Both the position numbers and the translations under genes were made by a program. The notes under the pieces were generated by a model. It was not told where the DNA came from and did no database searches. It worked only from the letters and a program-made list of their open reading frames with translations. Below, piece by piece: positions 1 to 10,070 of a stretch of 64,000 nt of DNA (its first letter is position 1; every line of letters starts with the position of its first letter). Origin of the DNA: Pseudomonas sp. ZH-FAD (GTDB lineage Bacteria; Pseudomonadota; Gammaproteobacteria; Pseudomonadales; Pseudomonadaceae); NCBI RefSeq assembly GCF_002803095.1, contig NZ_PGLR01000026.1:26189-90188 (forward strand). The letters run 5' to 3'.

Positions 1-2
1 AC

Positions 3-479
3 GTTTCCTGCGTACTGGGCTGCCCCTACGATGGCGAAATCGCGCCCGAGCAAGTCGCCAGCGTCGCCCGCGAGCTTTACGCCATGGGCTGCTACGAGGT
101 GTCGCTGGGCGATACCATCGGCACCGGCACCGCCGGCAAGATGCGCTCGATGCTCGAGGTGGTCGCTCGCGACATCCCGCGCGACAGGCTCGCCGGGCAT
201 TTCCACGACACCTATGGCCAGGCCCTGGCCAACATCTACGCCAGCCTGCTCGAAGGCATCAATGTGTTCGACAGCTCGGTGGCCGGCCTGGGCGGCTGTC
301 CCTACGCCAAGGGCGCCACCGGCAACGTTGCCACCGAAGACGTGCTCTACCTGCTGCAGGGCCTGGGTATCGAAACCGGCGTGGACATGGATAAGCTGAT
401 CGCCGCTGGTCAACGCATCTGTGAGGTACTGGGCAAGGCCAATGGCTCGCGGGTGGCGCGTGCTCGCCTGAGCCGATAG
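3..479 (+). CDS. Hydroxymethylglutaryl-CoA lyase, 3' part (5' end outside window)
   Basis: This is the C-terminal half (158 codons) of HMG-CoA lyase, which splits HMG-CoA into acetoacetate and acetyl-CoA at the end of leucine and acyclic-terpene degradation. The reading frame is open from the window edge. It carries the TIM-barrel metal-binding HFHDTYG motif and the family signature GLGGCPYAKGATGN, whose Cys is the catalytic residue. The frame ends with TAG at 477-479. The next gene on the strand is acetoacetyl-CoA synthetase, which would consume the acetoacetate produced here. The start and any upstream liu-type genes lie outside the window. The family assignment is secure; whether it should be named liuE or mvaB cannot be decided from this fragment. 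Confidence 0.95.
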   Translation, partial: VSCVLGCPYDGEIAPEQVASVARELYAMGCYEVSLGDTIGTGTAGKMRSMLEVVARDIPRDRLAGHFHDTYGQALANIYASLLEGINVFDSSVAGLGGCPYAKGATGNVATEDVLYLLQGLGIETGVDMDKLIAAGQRICEVLGKANGSRVARARLSR

Positions 480-499
480 ATGTCATCGCCTTCTGTACT

Positions 500-547
500 G
501 TAGGAGCGGATTCATCCGCGATTTTCGCGGCTAAAGCCGCTCCTACA
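500..547. repeat. REP-type palindrome
   Basis: Arms GTAGGAGCGG and CCGCTCCTAC bracket an inner hairpin (TCCGCGATTTTCGCGG), forming a stem-loop of about 48 bases. This is the common Pseudomonas REP sequence type. It sits 20 bases after the HMG-CoA lyase stop and may also help terminate or protect that transcript. The rest of 480-700 holds no gene. Confidence 0.85.
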
Positions 548-700
548 AGGGGCTGCAGCGTATCGCCCCGTCGTTTTATCCAGAGTTTCGGAACCGATGA
601 GAAAGTCGGTGCGATAGCAGCAAAGGTCGTCTGAGTTAAAGGTCAAATGCCCCGAACGCACTAAGCTGAAGCCCAGGGACAAGAACGACGAGGACTGACC

Positions 701-2662
<1,962 letters not shown>

Positions 2663-2767
2663 CCAAAAGCCACCAGTCAGAAAAATCACTATACTGACGC
2701 CATTTTTTCGTCTTCACAGCAGCTGAGCCCTGGCCAAGGCCAACTCGGCAAATGGCAAGGTGGCGGC

Positions 2768-3595
2768 ATGAACATCATCCAGCGCAACAACGTTCAACGC
2801 TTGAAAGCGGAAACGGCCGATGCCCCGACGCTCATCTACGGCCACGGCTTCGGTTGCAATCAGGATATGTGGAGCAAGGTCACGCCAGCCTTCAGCCAGC
2901 ACTGGCACCAGGTGCTGTTTGACTATGTCGGCAGCGGCCGCTCCGATGCCAGCGCCTTCCACCCTGCCCGCTATGCCCAGTTGGAGGGTTACGTAGAAGA
3001 CCTTCTGGAGGTATGCGACGCGCTCGAACTCTCGGGTGATCTGACCTTCGTTGGCCACTCGATCAGTTGCAGCGTCGGCATTCTTGCTGCCATCAGGCGG
3101 CCCGAGCTGTTCTCCCGGCTGATTCTTCTCGGCCCTTCCCCCTGTTTTCTCAATGATCCGCCCAATTATCGCGGCGGGTTCGAACGTAGTGACCTGGAAG
3201 GGCTGCTGGAGCTGATGGCCCATAACTATCTGGGCTGGGCCCAGCAGTTCGCACCACTGGTATCGGCCGACGAGACTCCCGCAGTCACCCGGCAGCTCTC
3301 CGACAGCTTCTGCTCGACCGACCCAATCATGGCCCATGCCTTCGCTCAAGCCACCTTCTTCTCCGATATCCGCCCGGCGCTACGGTCGTGTCCGTCGCCC
3401 AGCCTGATCCTGCACCACCAGCGTGATGCACTGGTTCCCACATCAGTTGCCGACTATCTGCATAGCGCACTCACGGGCAGCACCCTGGAAACGCTGGACG
3501 TCAGCGGCCATTGCGCGCACATGAGCCATCCTGAACTGGTGAGCGCCGCCATGCATCGCTACCTGCAGGGAGCACGCACACGTGTTCTATCTTGA
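2768..3595 (+). CDS. RsbQ-like alpha/beta hydrolase (signalling hydrolase)
   Basis: This 275-residue single-domain alpha/beta hydrolase resembles RsbQ of Bacillus and the plant KAI2/D14 receptors. The triad is visible at RsbQ-like positions: Ser98 in GHSIS, Asp220 in QRDALVP, and His248 in SGHCAHMSHP. The oxyanion segment GHGFGCNQDMW (about 25-35) is typical. There is no signal peptide, so it should be cytosolic. Its last 14 bases overlap the start of the next gene, a PAS-GGDEF protein. In Bacillus RsbQ supplies a small signal to the PAS domain of RsbP, so here it probably feeds the PAS domain of the cyclase. The ligand is unknown. Confidence 0.88.
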   Translation: MNIIQRNNVQRLKAETADAPTLIYGHGFGCNQDMWSKVTPAFSQHWHQVLFDYVGSGRSDASAFHPARYAQLEGYVEDLLEVCDALELSGDLTFVGHSISCSVGILAAIRRPELFSRLILLGPSPCFLNDPPNYRGGFERSDLEGLLELMAHNYLGWAQQFAPLVSADETPAVTRQLSDSFCSTDPIMAHAFAQATFFSDIRPALRSCPSPSLILHHQRDALVPTSVADYLHSALTGSTLETLDVSGHCAHMSHPELVSAAMHRYLQGARTRVLS

Positions 3596-4535
3596 TCGCC
3601 TACCCGGCCCGGTACTGGTCACTGACTGCAACGGCCGAATCAAGCACTCCAATTGCGATTTCAAGCGCCTGGCAGGTGCGGGCGCGGCCGAAGGTATGGA
3701 TCAGTTCTTTCCGCCGGCCAGTCGCATCTTCCTGCAAACCCACGCCTGGCCCCTGTTGCTGCGCAACGGCGAGTTCAGTGAGCTTTACCTGCAACTGCAA
3801 TCAGAAAACGGCCAGGCAATACCCGTCATGGCCAACGCACGCATCAGCGAAGTCGATGGCACGCCGGAGGTTATCTGGCTGTTCTTCATCGCCAAGGATC
3901 GCCAACGTTTCGAAGCAGAGCTGCTTAAGGCTCGCGAACAGGCGCAGGAAAGCGCAGCACAACTGGCCAAGGCCAACCTGGCGCTGCAGAGCGCCTACGC
4001 CCAGTTGGCCAACTACGCGGTGGAAATTCAGAGTGAAGCCGAGCAGCTTGCACAACTGAGCCATACCGACCCACTGACTGCGCTGAGTAATCGCAGAGCG
4101 CTGTCAGTGCATGTCGAGCAGTGGCTCGGCAGTGTCAGCGACCTGGCTTGCGGCAGCCTCCTGCTGATCGATATCGACCACTTCAAACAGATCAATGATC
4201 GCTTCGGCCACGCCGAGGGAGATCGAGTTCTGGTGGATATGGCGCAACGTCTCCTGGCCAGCGTGCGCAGTGGCGACAGCGTGGTGCGCTACGGCGGCGA
4301 GGAGTTCGCGATATGGCTACCCCACGCAGATCTCGCTAAAGCCAGCGATATCGCCGAGCGCGTGCATGATCAGGTCAAGGCGCTTGAGGTCGCCAACGAA
4401 TCGGTCACGGTAAGCATCGGCATCGCCAGTCTGAAACCCTGCGACCGCTACCTGGAGCGTCTGCTGGCGGCAGCCGACAAAGCCCTTTACACAGCCAAAG
4501 CCCAGGGCAGGAATCGCAGCATTCGGCACGAGTAG
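3582..4535 (+). CDS. PAS-GGDEF diguanylate cyclase, RsbQ partner
   Basis: This 317-residue protein has an N-terminal PAS sensor (about 1-105), a coiled-coil signalling helix (about 107-160, Ala/Gln/Glu-rich) and a GGDEF domain (about 161-317). The active-site motif is GGEEF at 238-242. An RSGD inhibitory site (229-232) sits five residues before it, so the enzyme should make cyclic di-GMP and be product-inhibited. No transmembrane segment is seen. The start at 3582 lies inside the hydrolase gene (14-base overlap), so the two are translationally coupled and probably work as one sensor module. This arrangement replaces the RsbP phosphatase output with c-di-GMP. The sensed molecule is not evident. 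Confidence 0.9.
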   Translation: MFYLDRLPGPVLVTDCNGRIKHSNCDFKRLAGAGAAEGMDQFFPPASRIFLQTHAWPLLLRNGEFSELYLQLQSENGQAIPVMANARISEVDGTPEVIWLFFIAKDRQRFEAELLKAREQAQESAAQLAKANLALQSAYAQLANYAVEIQSEAEQLAQLSHTDPLTALSNRRALSVHVEQWLGSVSDLACGSLLLIDIDHFKQINDRFGHAEGDRVLVDMAQRLLASVRSGDSVVRYGGEEFAIWLPHADLAKASDIAERVHDQVKALEVANESVTVSIGIASLKPCDRYLERLLAAADKALYTAKAQGRNRSIRHE

Positions 4536-4612
4536 CCGGCTCAGGATCGGTCGCTGCATCGGGCCGCAAACGCCTCCTATACTGGAGCGACAATGACAAC
4601 AGGATGTTCGTC

Positions 4613-4975
4613 GTGAACACGTTTTTCTGCCTGCTGCTGGCGTTGATGCTAGCTGGAACCGCATCCGCCCACGAGCCCATCAAGCTATACATGCCAGACG
4701 CGCCACCCCTGACGTTGCATCACTACGAGGGCGGCCATAGCATGGCAGGTGACGTGGTACTGGCTGCGCTGTACATCTGGGAAAGCTCGGCCTATCGCGA
4801 GCAGAATCTGCTCAGGAGCCCGACCCTGGCCAGTACCGGCCTGTATCTGGGCTGCTCGAAGGACTGCGATGCGCAACTGGTCGAACAACTGCGCGCCGCC
4901 ATCAGCGAACTGGAAGAGGAAGGCGTCAGCCAGCGGCTGCGTCAGGCCTATTTGCCGCTGCAGCCCGACCCCTAG
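4613..4975 (+). CDS. Small secreted protein, shortened PAAT/SBP_bac_3-like
   Basis: The frame encodes about 120 residues with a clear signal peptide (FFCLLLALMLAGTASA). I prefer the GTG at 4613 because AGGA at 4601-4604 gives normal spacing; the ATG at 4604 overlaps that site. The mature part resembles the first (PDAPPLTLHHYEGG) and last (TLASTGLYLGCSK, then a helical tail) parts of amino-acid-type periplasmic binding proteins, with the middle lobe missing. It may be a decayed or miniaturised binding protein. Its TAG stop lies within the terminal repeat of the adjacent MITE-like element, so the C-terminus may have been set by that insertion. Function is unknown. Confidence 0.6.
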   Translation: MNTFFCLLLALMLAGTASAHEPIKLYMPDAPPLTLHHYEGGHSMAGDVVLAALYIWESSAYREQNLLRSPTLASTGLYLGCSKDCDAQLVEQLRAAISELEEEGVSQRLRQAYLPLQPDP

Positions 4976-5117
4976 GCTCTGTACGAAAAATGCCTGCGCT
5001 CGGTGATGCTGCGTTAAAAACAGGCTCAGAATGCTCATTTACAGCTCGTAAACTGCGCTTCTTCGCCTGTTTTTGCCTTGCCTGACCTTCGCTCGGCGAC
5101 TTTTCGTACAGACCCTA
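4973..5117. mobile_element. MITE-like element, 145 bp, with terminal inverted repeats
   Basis: The ends read TAGGCTCTGTACGAAAA (left) and, on the other strand, TAGGGTCTGTACGAAAA (right), an imperfect 17-bp terminal inverted repeat with one mismatch. Internal inverted segments (AACAGGC near 5020 and GCCTGTTT near 5065) would fold the whole unit into one long hairpin. It has no coding capacity. It separates the convergent small-protein gene and pilU, and the TAG at each tip is the stop codon of the gene on that side. It could double as a bidirectional terminator. No target-site duplication is obvious. Confidence 0.7.
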
Positions 5118-6335
5118 AATCCCCTGCCGCCCCGGGTCTTCCGGCGGTTGCTCCTGCTCGATGTCCTCCAGTTTCAGCTCCAGCCCCCAGTCGCCTGCAG
5201 CAGCGGCTTTCGCTGCGGGAGCCGGCGTTACCACCGGCGCAGCGGCGGCGGGTGCAGGCTTGGCATTGGCCGGATTGTCGCGATGGAGCTTGAGCTTCAG
5301 GCGCACGTTGTTCGCCGAGTCGGCGTTCTTCACCGCCTCCTCTTCGTCGATCGCACCTTCGTGCACCAGGTCGATCAGCGCCTGATCGAAGGTCTGCATG
5401 CCGAGGTTCTTGGATTTCTCCATGATTTCCTTCAGCTCGGAAAACTCGTTGCGCTTGATCAGATCGCGCACCGTCGGCGTACCCAGCATCACCTCCACCG
5501 CGGCGCGGCGCTTGCCATCGACGGTTTTGACCAAACGCTGCGAAACGAACGCCTTGAGGTTGTTGCCCAGGTCGTTGAGCAGTTGCGGGCGGCGATCCTC
5601 GGGGAAGAAGTTGATGATGCGATCCAGGGCCTGGTTGGCGTTGTTGGCATGCAGCGTGGAAATCGCCAGGTGCCCGGTATCGGCGAAGGCCAGGGCATGC
5701 TCCATGGTTTCGCGGTCGCGGATTTCGCCGATCAGGATCACGTCCGGCGCCTGACGCAGGGTGTTCTTCAATGCCGCATGGAAGCTGCGGGTGTCCACGC
5801 CCACCTCGCGCTGGTTGATGATCGACTTCTTGTGCCGGTGCACGTATTCCACCGGGTCTTCGATGGTGATGATATGACCGCCGCTGTTGCGATTGCGGTA
5901 GTCGATCAGCGCCGCCAGGGAGGTCGACTTGCCCGAGCCGGTACCGCCGACGAACAGCACCAGGCCGCGCTTTTCCATCACCGTGCCGAGCAGCACTTCG
6001 GGCAGTTTGAGGTCTTCGAAGCGCGGAATATCCAGCTTGATGTTGCGCGCGACGATGGACACCTCGTTACGCTGTTTGAAGATGTTGATGCGAAAACGCC
6101 CCACACCGGCCAGCGATATCGCCAGATTCATCTCCAGTTCGCGCTCGAATTCCTCACGCTGGGCACTGTCCATGATCGAATCGGCAATGGCCGCCACATC
6201 GCCCGCCTTCATCGGCTCCTGGCTCAGCGCCTTGAGCACGCCATTGAACTTCGCGCAGGGCGGCGCGCCGGTAGACAGATACAGATCGGAACCATCCTGA
6301 GTGGACAGGATTTTCAGCATTGCTTGGAGATCCAT
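5115..6335 (-). CDS. pilU: Type IV pilus retraction ATPase PilU
   Basis: This 406-residue PilT/PilU-family hexameric ATPase powers twitching-pilus retraction at the inner membrane. Visible motifs are Walker A GGTGSGKST (130-138), the Asp box IITIEDPVEY (155-164), Walker B VILIGEIRD (199-207) and the His box TGHLAISTLHANNA (220-233). The start MDLQAML at 6335 fits PilU, and in-frame sequence further upstream is not PilU-like. The C-terminus carries a Pro/Ala-rich tail (about 350-406) ending at a TAG supplied by the MITE-like repeat. PilT usually sits just upstream of pilU, but here the divergent neighbour is a parvulin gene and pilT is not in the window. Confidence 0.93.
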   Translation of the reverse strand: MDLQAMLKILSTQDGSDLYLSTGAPPCAKFNGVLKALSQEPMKAGDVAAIADSIMDSAQREEFERELEMNLAISLAGVGRFRINIFKQRNEVSIVARNIKLDIPRFEDLKLPEVLLGTVMEKRGLVLFVGGTGSGKSTSLAALIDYRNRNSGGHIITIEDPVEYVHRHKKSIINQREVGVDTRSFHAALKNTLRQAPDVILIGEIRDRETMEHALAFADTGHLAISTLHANNANQALDRIINFFPEDRRPQLLNDLGNNLKAFVSQRLVKTVDGKRRAAVEVMLGTPTVRDLIKRNEFSELKEIMEKSKNLGMQTFDQALIDLVHEGAIDEEEAVKNADSANNVRLKLKLHRDNPANAKPAPAAAAPVVTPAPAAKAAAAGDWGLELKLEDIEQEQPPEDPGRQGI

Positions 6336-6483
6336 GGCGGCGTTTCCGTGAGCGCGATTGAAATACCATAGGCCATGATTGATCCGCGCCGCGGACAAGG
6401 CACAACCCATAAAATTGACGCCATTCTGCTGGCGCAATGAATGCTGGCACAATAGCGCCCTGACAGATTTGAGGAACCCATCA

Positions 6484-6762
6484 ATGGCAAAGGCAATGGC
6501 CCGCCACATCCTGGTCAAGACCGAAACGGAAGCCGCCGCGCTGAAGAAGCGCATTGCCGCCGGCGAAGCCTTCGATGTGCTGGCGCGCAAGCACTCCACC
6601 TGCCCCTCCGGCAAGAAAGGTGGCGACCTCGGTGAAGTGCGGCCCGGGCAGATGGTGCGTGCGGTGGATCAGGTGATCTTCAAGAAGGCGCTGCGTGAAG
6701 TGCACGGCCCGGTGAAGACCCAGTTCGGCTATCACCTGATCCAGGTGTTCTATCGCGACTGA
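6484..6762 (+). CDS. ppiC: Parvulin-type peptidyl-prolyl isomerase (PpiC-like)
   Basis: This 92-residue single-domain parvulin catalyses cis-trans isomerisation of Xaa-Pro bonds. The whole rotamase fold is present: ARHILVKT at the start, the loop STCPSGKKGGDLGE, and QFGYHLIQV at the end, which holds the active-site His. There is no signal peptide, so it is a cytosolic PpiC-type protein, the usual length for that family. ATG 6484 is preceded by GAGGAA. It is divergent from pilU and convergent with the LysR gene that begins 8 bases beyond its stop. It is probably monocistronic. Confidence 0.93.
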   Translation: MAKAMARHILVKTETEAAALKKRIAAGEAFDVLARKHSTCPSGKKGGDLGEVRPGQMVRAVDQVIFKKALREVHGPVKTQFGYHLIQVFYRD

Positions 6763-6769
6763 GCCCTGC

Positions 6770-7681
6770 TCAGGCGCCTGGCTCGCCCATGAACTCGATG
6801 ATCTTGCTCCTCAGCCAACGCTCGGCGGGATCGTTATCGGTCACCCCGCTCCAGACCATCGACAGATCCGAATTGACCAGCTCGAATGGCGGGTCATCGG
6901 CACGCAGGCGACTCCCTTCGATCAGCGCCGCCGCGGCGAAATCCGGTACCGTGGCGAGCATTTCCGTACCAGCGATGATCGAGCGCAAGCCACTGAACTG
7001 CGGCACCGCCAGCACCACGCGACGCGAGCGATCCAGGCGCGCCAGGTCGTTGTCGATGTTGCCGCACAGATCCCCCGAGAACGACACCAGCGCATGCGGA
7101 CGCGAACAGTACTCGTCCAGCGTCAGTGCGCCAGGGCGGTCATCGCCGCGCAGCACCTTGACCTTCATCTCGCGCAGCTTGCGCCGCTTGGCGTTGGCCG
7201 GCAGCTCGGTGGTGTAGCTGACGCCTACGGAAATTTCCCCCGAGGCCAACATCGCTGACATCAACAGGAAGTTGACCCGCCGCACCACGATCACCACCTC
7301 CGGCGCCTCTTCGCGAATCTGCTTGAGCAAGGCCGGGAACAGGCCGAACTCGGCATCATCGGACAGACCGATGCGGAAGGTGTCGCGGTTGGTCGCTGGA
7401 TTGAACTCGCGAGCACGACTGACCGCGCCCGAGATGGTGTCCATCGCAGGTTGCAGCTCCTTGAGAATCGCCAGCGCTCGCGCCGTCGGTTCGAAACCAC
7501 GGCCGTTGCGCACCAGCAACGGATCGTCGAACAGATCACGCAGCCGGGCCAGCGCCGCACTGACTGCCGGCTGGCCAAGAAACAGTTTCTCGGCGGCACG
7601 GGTCAGGTTCTTCTCGAACATCAGGGTTTCGAAGATCACCAGCAGATTCAGGTCGACGCGGCGCAGGTCGTTGCGATTCAT
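6770..7681 (-). CDS. LysR-family transcriptional regulator (NodD/LinR-like)
   Basis: This 303-residue LysR-type protein has a winged HTH at about 10-68 (DLNLLVIFETLMFEKNLTRA, PAVSAALARLR) and a substrate-binding domain to the C-terminus. The N-terminal RVDLNLL and the DDPLLVRNGRGFEPT segment are typical of the NodD/NahR-like branch that often senses aromatic or acyl ligands. No divergent target gene adjoins it; the gene upstream on the same strand is the SnoaL-like protein. The ligand and targets cannot be inferred. The 67 bases before it (7682-7748) show no obvious operator. Confidence 0.9.
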   Translation of the reverse strand: MNRNDLRRVDLNLLVIFETLMFEKNLTRAAEKLFLGQPAVSAALARLRDLFDDPLLVRNGRGFEPTARALAILKELQPAMDTISGAVSRAREFNPATNRDTFRIGLSDDAEFGLFPALLKQIREEAPEVVIVVRRVNFLLMSAMLASGEISVGVSYTTELPANAKRRKLREMKVKVLRGDDRPGALTLDEYCSRPHALVSFSGDLCGNIDNDLARLDRSRRVVLAVPQFSGLRSIIAGTEMLATVPDFAAAALIEGSRLRADDPPFELVNSDLSMVWSGVTDNDPAERWLRSKIIEFMGEPGA

Positions 7682-7748
7682 TCAGGGGTCTCGGAGCACG
7701 GTGTGATCTACGCATTAAAGCGGCAACCTCCGTGCCACATAGCCCGGA

Positions 7749-8228
7749 TCAGAGGCCCAACTCGGATAGCCCCGGATGATCGTCAGGACGACGCCCCTGG
7801 GGCCAGCGAAACTTGCGCTCGGACTCCTGAATGGGCAGGTCGTTGATGCAGGCATAGCGATTGATCATCAGGCCGTCGGCGCCGAACTCCCAGTTCTCGT
7901 TGCCGTAGGAGCGAAACCAGTTGCCCGAGTCGTCGCGCCATTCGTAGGCATAGCGCACGCCAATGCGGTTGTCGGTGAACGCCCAGAGCTCCTTGATCAG
8001 ACGGTACTCCAGCTCCTTGGCCCACTTGCGCTCGAGGAAGGCACGCGCCTGATCGCGACCATTGGCGAACTCGGCACGGTTGCGCCAGCGCGTATCGAGG
8101 CTGTAGGCCAGGGCTACCCTGGCGGCATCACGACTGTTCCAGCCATCCTCGGCCAGGCGCACTTTCTCGATGGCGCTCTCGCGGGTGAACGGCGGCAGCG
8201 GCGGACGAACTTCATTATTTGACGACAT
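7749..8228 (-). CDS. DUF1348 SnoaL/NTF2-like protein
   Basis: This 159-residue protein has the NTF2-like cone fold of the DUF1348 family. Motifs are EDGWNSRDAARVALAYS (about 27-43), TRWRNRAEF, FLERKWAKELEYRLIKELW and YGNENWEF. Proteins of this family are common in Pseudomonas and have no firm biochemical role. The gene starts 9 bases after the stop of a TetR gene and is almost certainly cotranscribed with it, so it should be induced when the TetR repressor releases its operator at 8843-8881. A role in handling a toxic small molecule is plausible but unproven. Confidence 0.85.
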   Translation of the reverse strand: MSSNNEVRPPLPPFTRESAIEKVRLAEDGWNSRDAARVALAYSLDTRWRNRAEFANGRDQARAFLERKWAKELEYRLIKELWAFTDNRIGVRYAYEWRDDSGNWFRSYGNENWEFGADGLMINRYACINDLPIQESERKFRWPQGRRPDDHPGLSELGL

Positions 8229-8237
8229 GACGGCACC

Positions 8238-8837
8238 TCAGGCTTGCGGGGGATTTAGCCCATCACTGGGCGACAGGGTTTGCAGGAGCAGTTGCGCGGT
8301 GCGACCAGCACTGTCAGCTGCGTCGGCCTGGCCGGTGACCATGGCGACGGCCGTTGCGCCATCGATCAGCAGGAGAAACTGCCTGGCCATTTCCTCGGCT
8401 TCGGCAAAGCCGTAGGCCGTGGTCAGTTCACTCAGATAGGCCAGCAAGCGCTGTTTGTGCAGCAACGCGACGGCGCGGATCTCGCTGTCGGGATCACCGA
8501 CCTCCCCTGCCGCATTGATGAAGGCACAGCCATGGAAGTCAGGTGCGGAGAACCAGCTGCGTAGCAGTGGGAACACGGCCAGTAGCCGCTCGCTCGGCGA
8601 TCCCGCAGAAGTGCCGGCGATGAACCATTGCATCCAGCGCTCATCACGCGCGCGCAACGCGGCAGCGATCAGCGCTTCCTTGGTCGAATAGAGGCGATAG
8701 ATGCTTTTGCGCGCCACCCCGGATGCCTTGACGATGGCGTCCATGCCGGTGGCGTTGATACCACCGGCATAGATCAGGCTTTCAGTGGTTTGCAGCAAAC
8801 GCTGTTGGGTCGAGGCGTCTTCTAGCATGGGGTTCAA
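8238..8837 (-). CDS. TetR-family repressor
   Basis: This 199-residue TetR/AcrR-type regulator has an N-terminal HTH at about 10-58 (GINATGMDAIVKASGVARKS, IYRLYSTKEALI). The rest is the helical ligand-binding and dimerisation domain. It is the first gene of a two-gene unit with the DUF1348 protein. A perfect 15-bp inverted repeat begins six bases upstream of the ATG, between the gene and its likely promoter, so it almost surely represses its own operon. The effector is unknown. No divergent gene lies on the other side of the operator for more than 1 kb. Confidence 0.92.
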   Translation of the reverse strand: MNPMLEDASTQQRLLQTTESLIYAGGINATGMDAIVKASGVARKSIYRLYSTKEALIAAALRARDERWMQWFIAGTSAGSPSERLLAVFPLLRSWFSAPDFHGCAFINAAGEVGDPDSEIRAVALLHKQRLLAYLSELTTAYGFAEAEEMARQFLLLIDGATAVAMVTGQADAADSAGRTAQLLLQTLSPSDGLNPPQA

Positions 8838-8842
8838 CCGCA

Positions 8843-8881
8843 GAGAATGATCGTTCTCGACAAGGTAGAACGATCATTCTC
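8843..8881. promoter_or_regulatory. TetR operator: perfect 15-bp inverted repeat
   Basis: GAGAATGATCGTTCT (8843-8857) and its exact reverse complement (8867-8881) are separated by 9 bases. Each arm itself holds the near-palindrome AGAATGATCGTTCT, so the site may bind two TetR dimers. It lies directly upstream of the tetR start codon, where it would block transcription of tetR and the DUF1348 gene. The following 8882-9010 holds no gene. Confidence 0.85.
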
Positions 8882-9010
8882 GTCAATCAACTCAATTCTC
8901 GAAACGCAGGATCAACGGCATCTCAACCAGGCTTCAGCTGAGACCCGCGACACCTGGTCCGATGCCAACCGCGCCGGTTCCAGGGGTGGATCCAGTCGCT
9001 GGGCTATAAC

Positions 9011-9931
9011 TCAATGCCGCGGCAACACTGGCGCATGCTCGGCCATCAGCGCCACCACCCAGTCGATGAATACCCGCAGCTTGGCGCTGACATGGCGGTT
9101 CGGCGGGAAAGCCAGGTACATCGGCATCGGCGTCATCTGCCAGTCCTCGAAAAGACGCACCAGTTCACCGCTGGCCAGGTGTGGTTTGGCCATGTAATGC
9201 GGCAGCCAGAGCATGCCCAGGCCCGCCAGGCCTGCAGCCAGATAGGCGTTGCCATCGTCGACCGTCAGCAGCGGGCGGCCATGGGCCTCGATGCGTTCTT
9301 CACCCCGCTGCATCGCATAGGGCAAGGCCTTGCCGGTGCGCGACCAGAGAAACCCCACCGTGTGATGGCCAGCCGCCTCCAGCTCGCGCGGATGCATCGG
9401 CGTGCCGGCGCGCTGCAGATAACCCGGCGTGGCGTAGATGCCGAGCTGCAGATCGCCGACATGGCGCGCGATCAGCGATTGATCGGTGATCTCACCGCCG
9501 CGCACCACGCAGTCGACGTTCTCACCGATGATGTCGATGAGCCGATCGCTAACGCCCATGGTCAGCTGAATTTCCGGATAGCGCGCATAGAAAGCCGGCA
9601 AGGCCGGGATCAGCAGCATGCGCGCGAAGGGGCTGGGCACGTCCACGCGCAGGCGGCCACGCGGCGCCATCGATGCGCTGGACAGGCTGGTCTCGGCATC
9701 GTCGACATCTGCCAGCAAGCGCACGACGCGCTCGTAGTAGGCGGCCCCGTCAGCGGTGACGTTGACCTTGCGCGTGGTGCGGTTGAGCAGGCGCACGCGC
9801 AGCCGCGCCTCCAGTTGCTGCACGAGCTGGGTCACGCTGGTCTTGCTCATGTGCAGGGTGGCTGCCGCCTTGGTGAAACTGCCGGTTTCCACCACGCGGG
9901 CGAAGGCCTGCATCGCATCGAAACGATCCAT
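9011..9931 (-). CDS. LysR-family regulator (CrgA/AaeR-like)
   Basis: This 306-residue LysR-type protein has HTH residues 1-60 (MDRFDAMQAFARVVETGSFT, then MSKTSVTQLVQQLE), followed by LNRTTRKVNVTADG and a substrate-binding domain. This N-terminal style is typical of the large CrgA-like group that often controls a divergent oxidoreductase. The divergent neighbour here is a RidA-family gene starting at 10071, with a symmetric site in the 139-base gap, so control of ridA is the natural guess. The inducer is unknown. Confidence 0.92.
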   Translation of the reverse strand: MDRFDAMQAFARVVETGSFTKAAATLHMSKTSVTQLVQQLEARLRVRLLNRTTRKVNVTADGAAYYERVVRLLADVDDAETSLSSASMAPRGRLRVDVPSPFARMLLIPALPAFYARYPEIQLTMGVSDRLIDIIGENVDCVVRGGEITDQSLIARHVGDLQLGIYATPGYLQRAGTPMHPRELEAAGHHTVGFLWSRTGKALPYAMQRGEERIEAHGRPLLTVDDGNAYLAAGLAGLGMLWLPHYMAKPHLASGELVRLFEDWQMTPMPMYLAFPPNRHVSAKLRVFIDWVVALMAEHAPVLPRH

Positions 9932-9955
9932 TTCACGTCTCTCTCAGCTCTTGAT

Positions 9956-9974
9956 TGTTTGGATTCTACAAACA
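9956..9974. promoter_or_regulatory. Probable LysR binding site between lysR and ridA-like gene
   Basis: TGTTTG and CAAACA flank a 7-base centre (9956-9974), a dyad of T-N11-A type in the divergent intergenic region 25 bases upstream of the LysR start. Its place and form fit a LysR recognition half-site pair, but nothing else supports it. Confidence 0.5.
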
Positions 9975-10070
9975 GTCATGACCAGAGTTGCTCGTTTATC
10001 CAGCCCCGCCGTGTTTTTAAAGTGATTCCATCGTTAACAACGGGCCGTAGTGGCCCAGATGGAGGCAACA

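Noticed and set aside
4973..5117. Simple rho-independent terminator
   Set aside because: The unit is 145 bp with terminal inverted repeats and several internal arms; it fits a MITE-like repeat better, although it may terminate transcripts too.
5073..6371. Plus-strand open frame opposite pilU
   Set aside because: PilU motifs are unambiguous on the minus strand; this frame has none.
10050..10070. GTG start for the RidA-like gene
   Set aside because: The GGAGG site is correctly spaced for ATG 10071 and lies inside the longer version.
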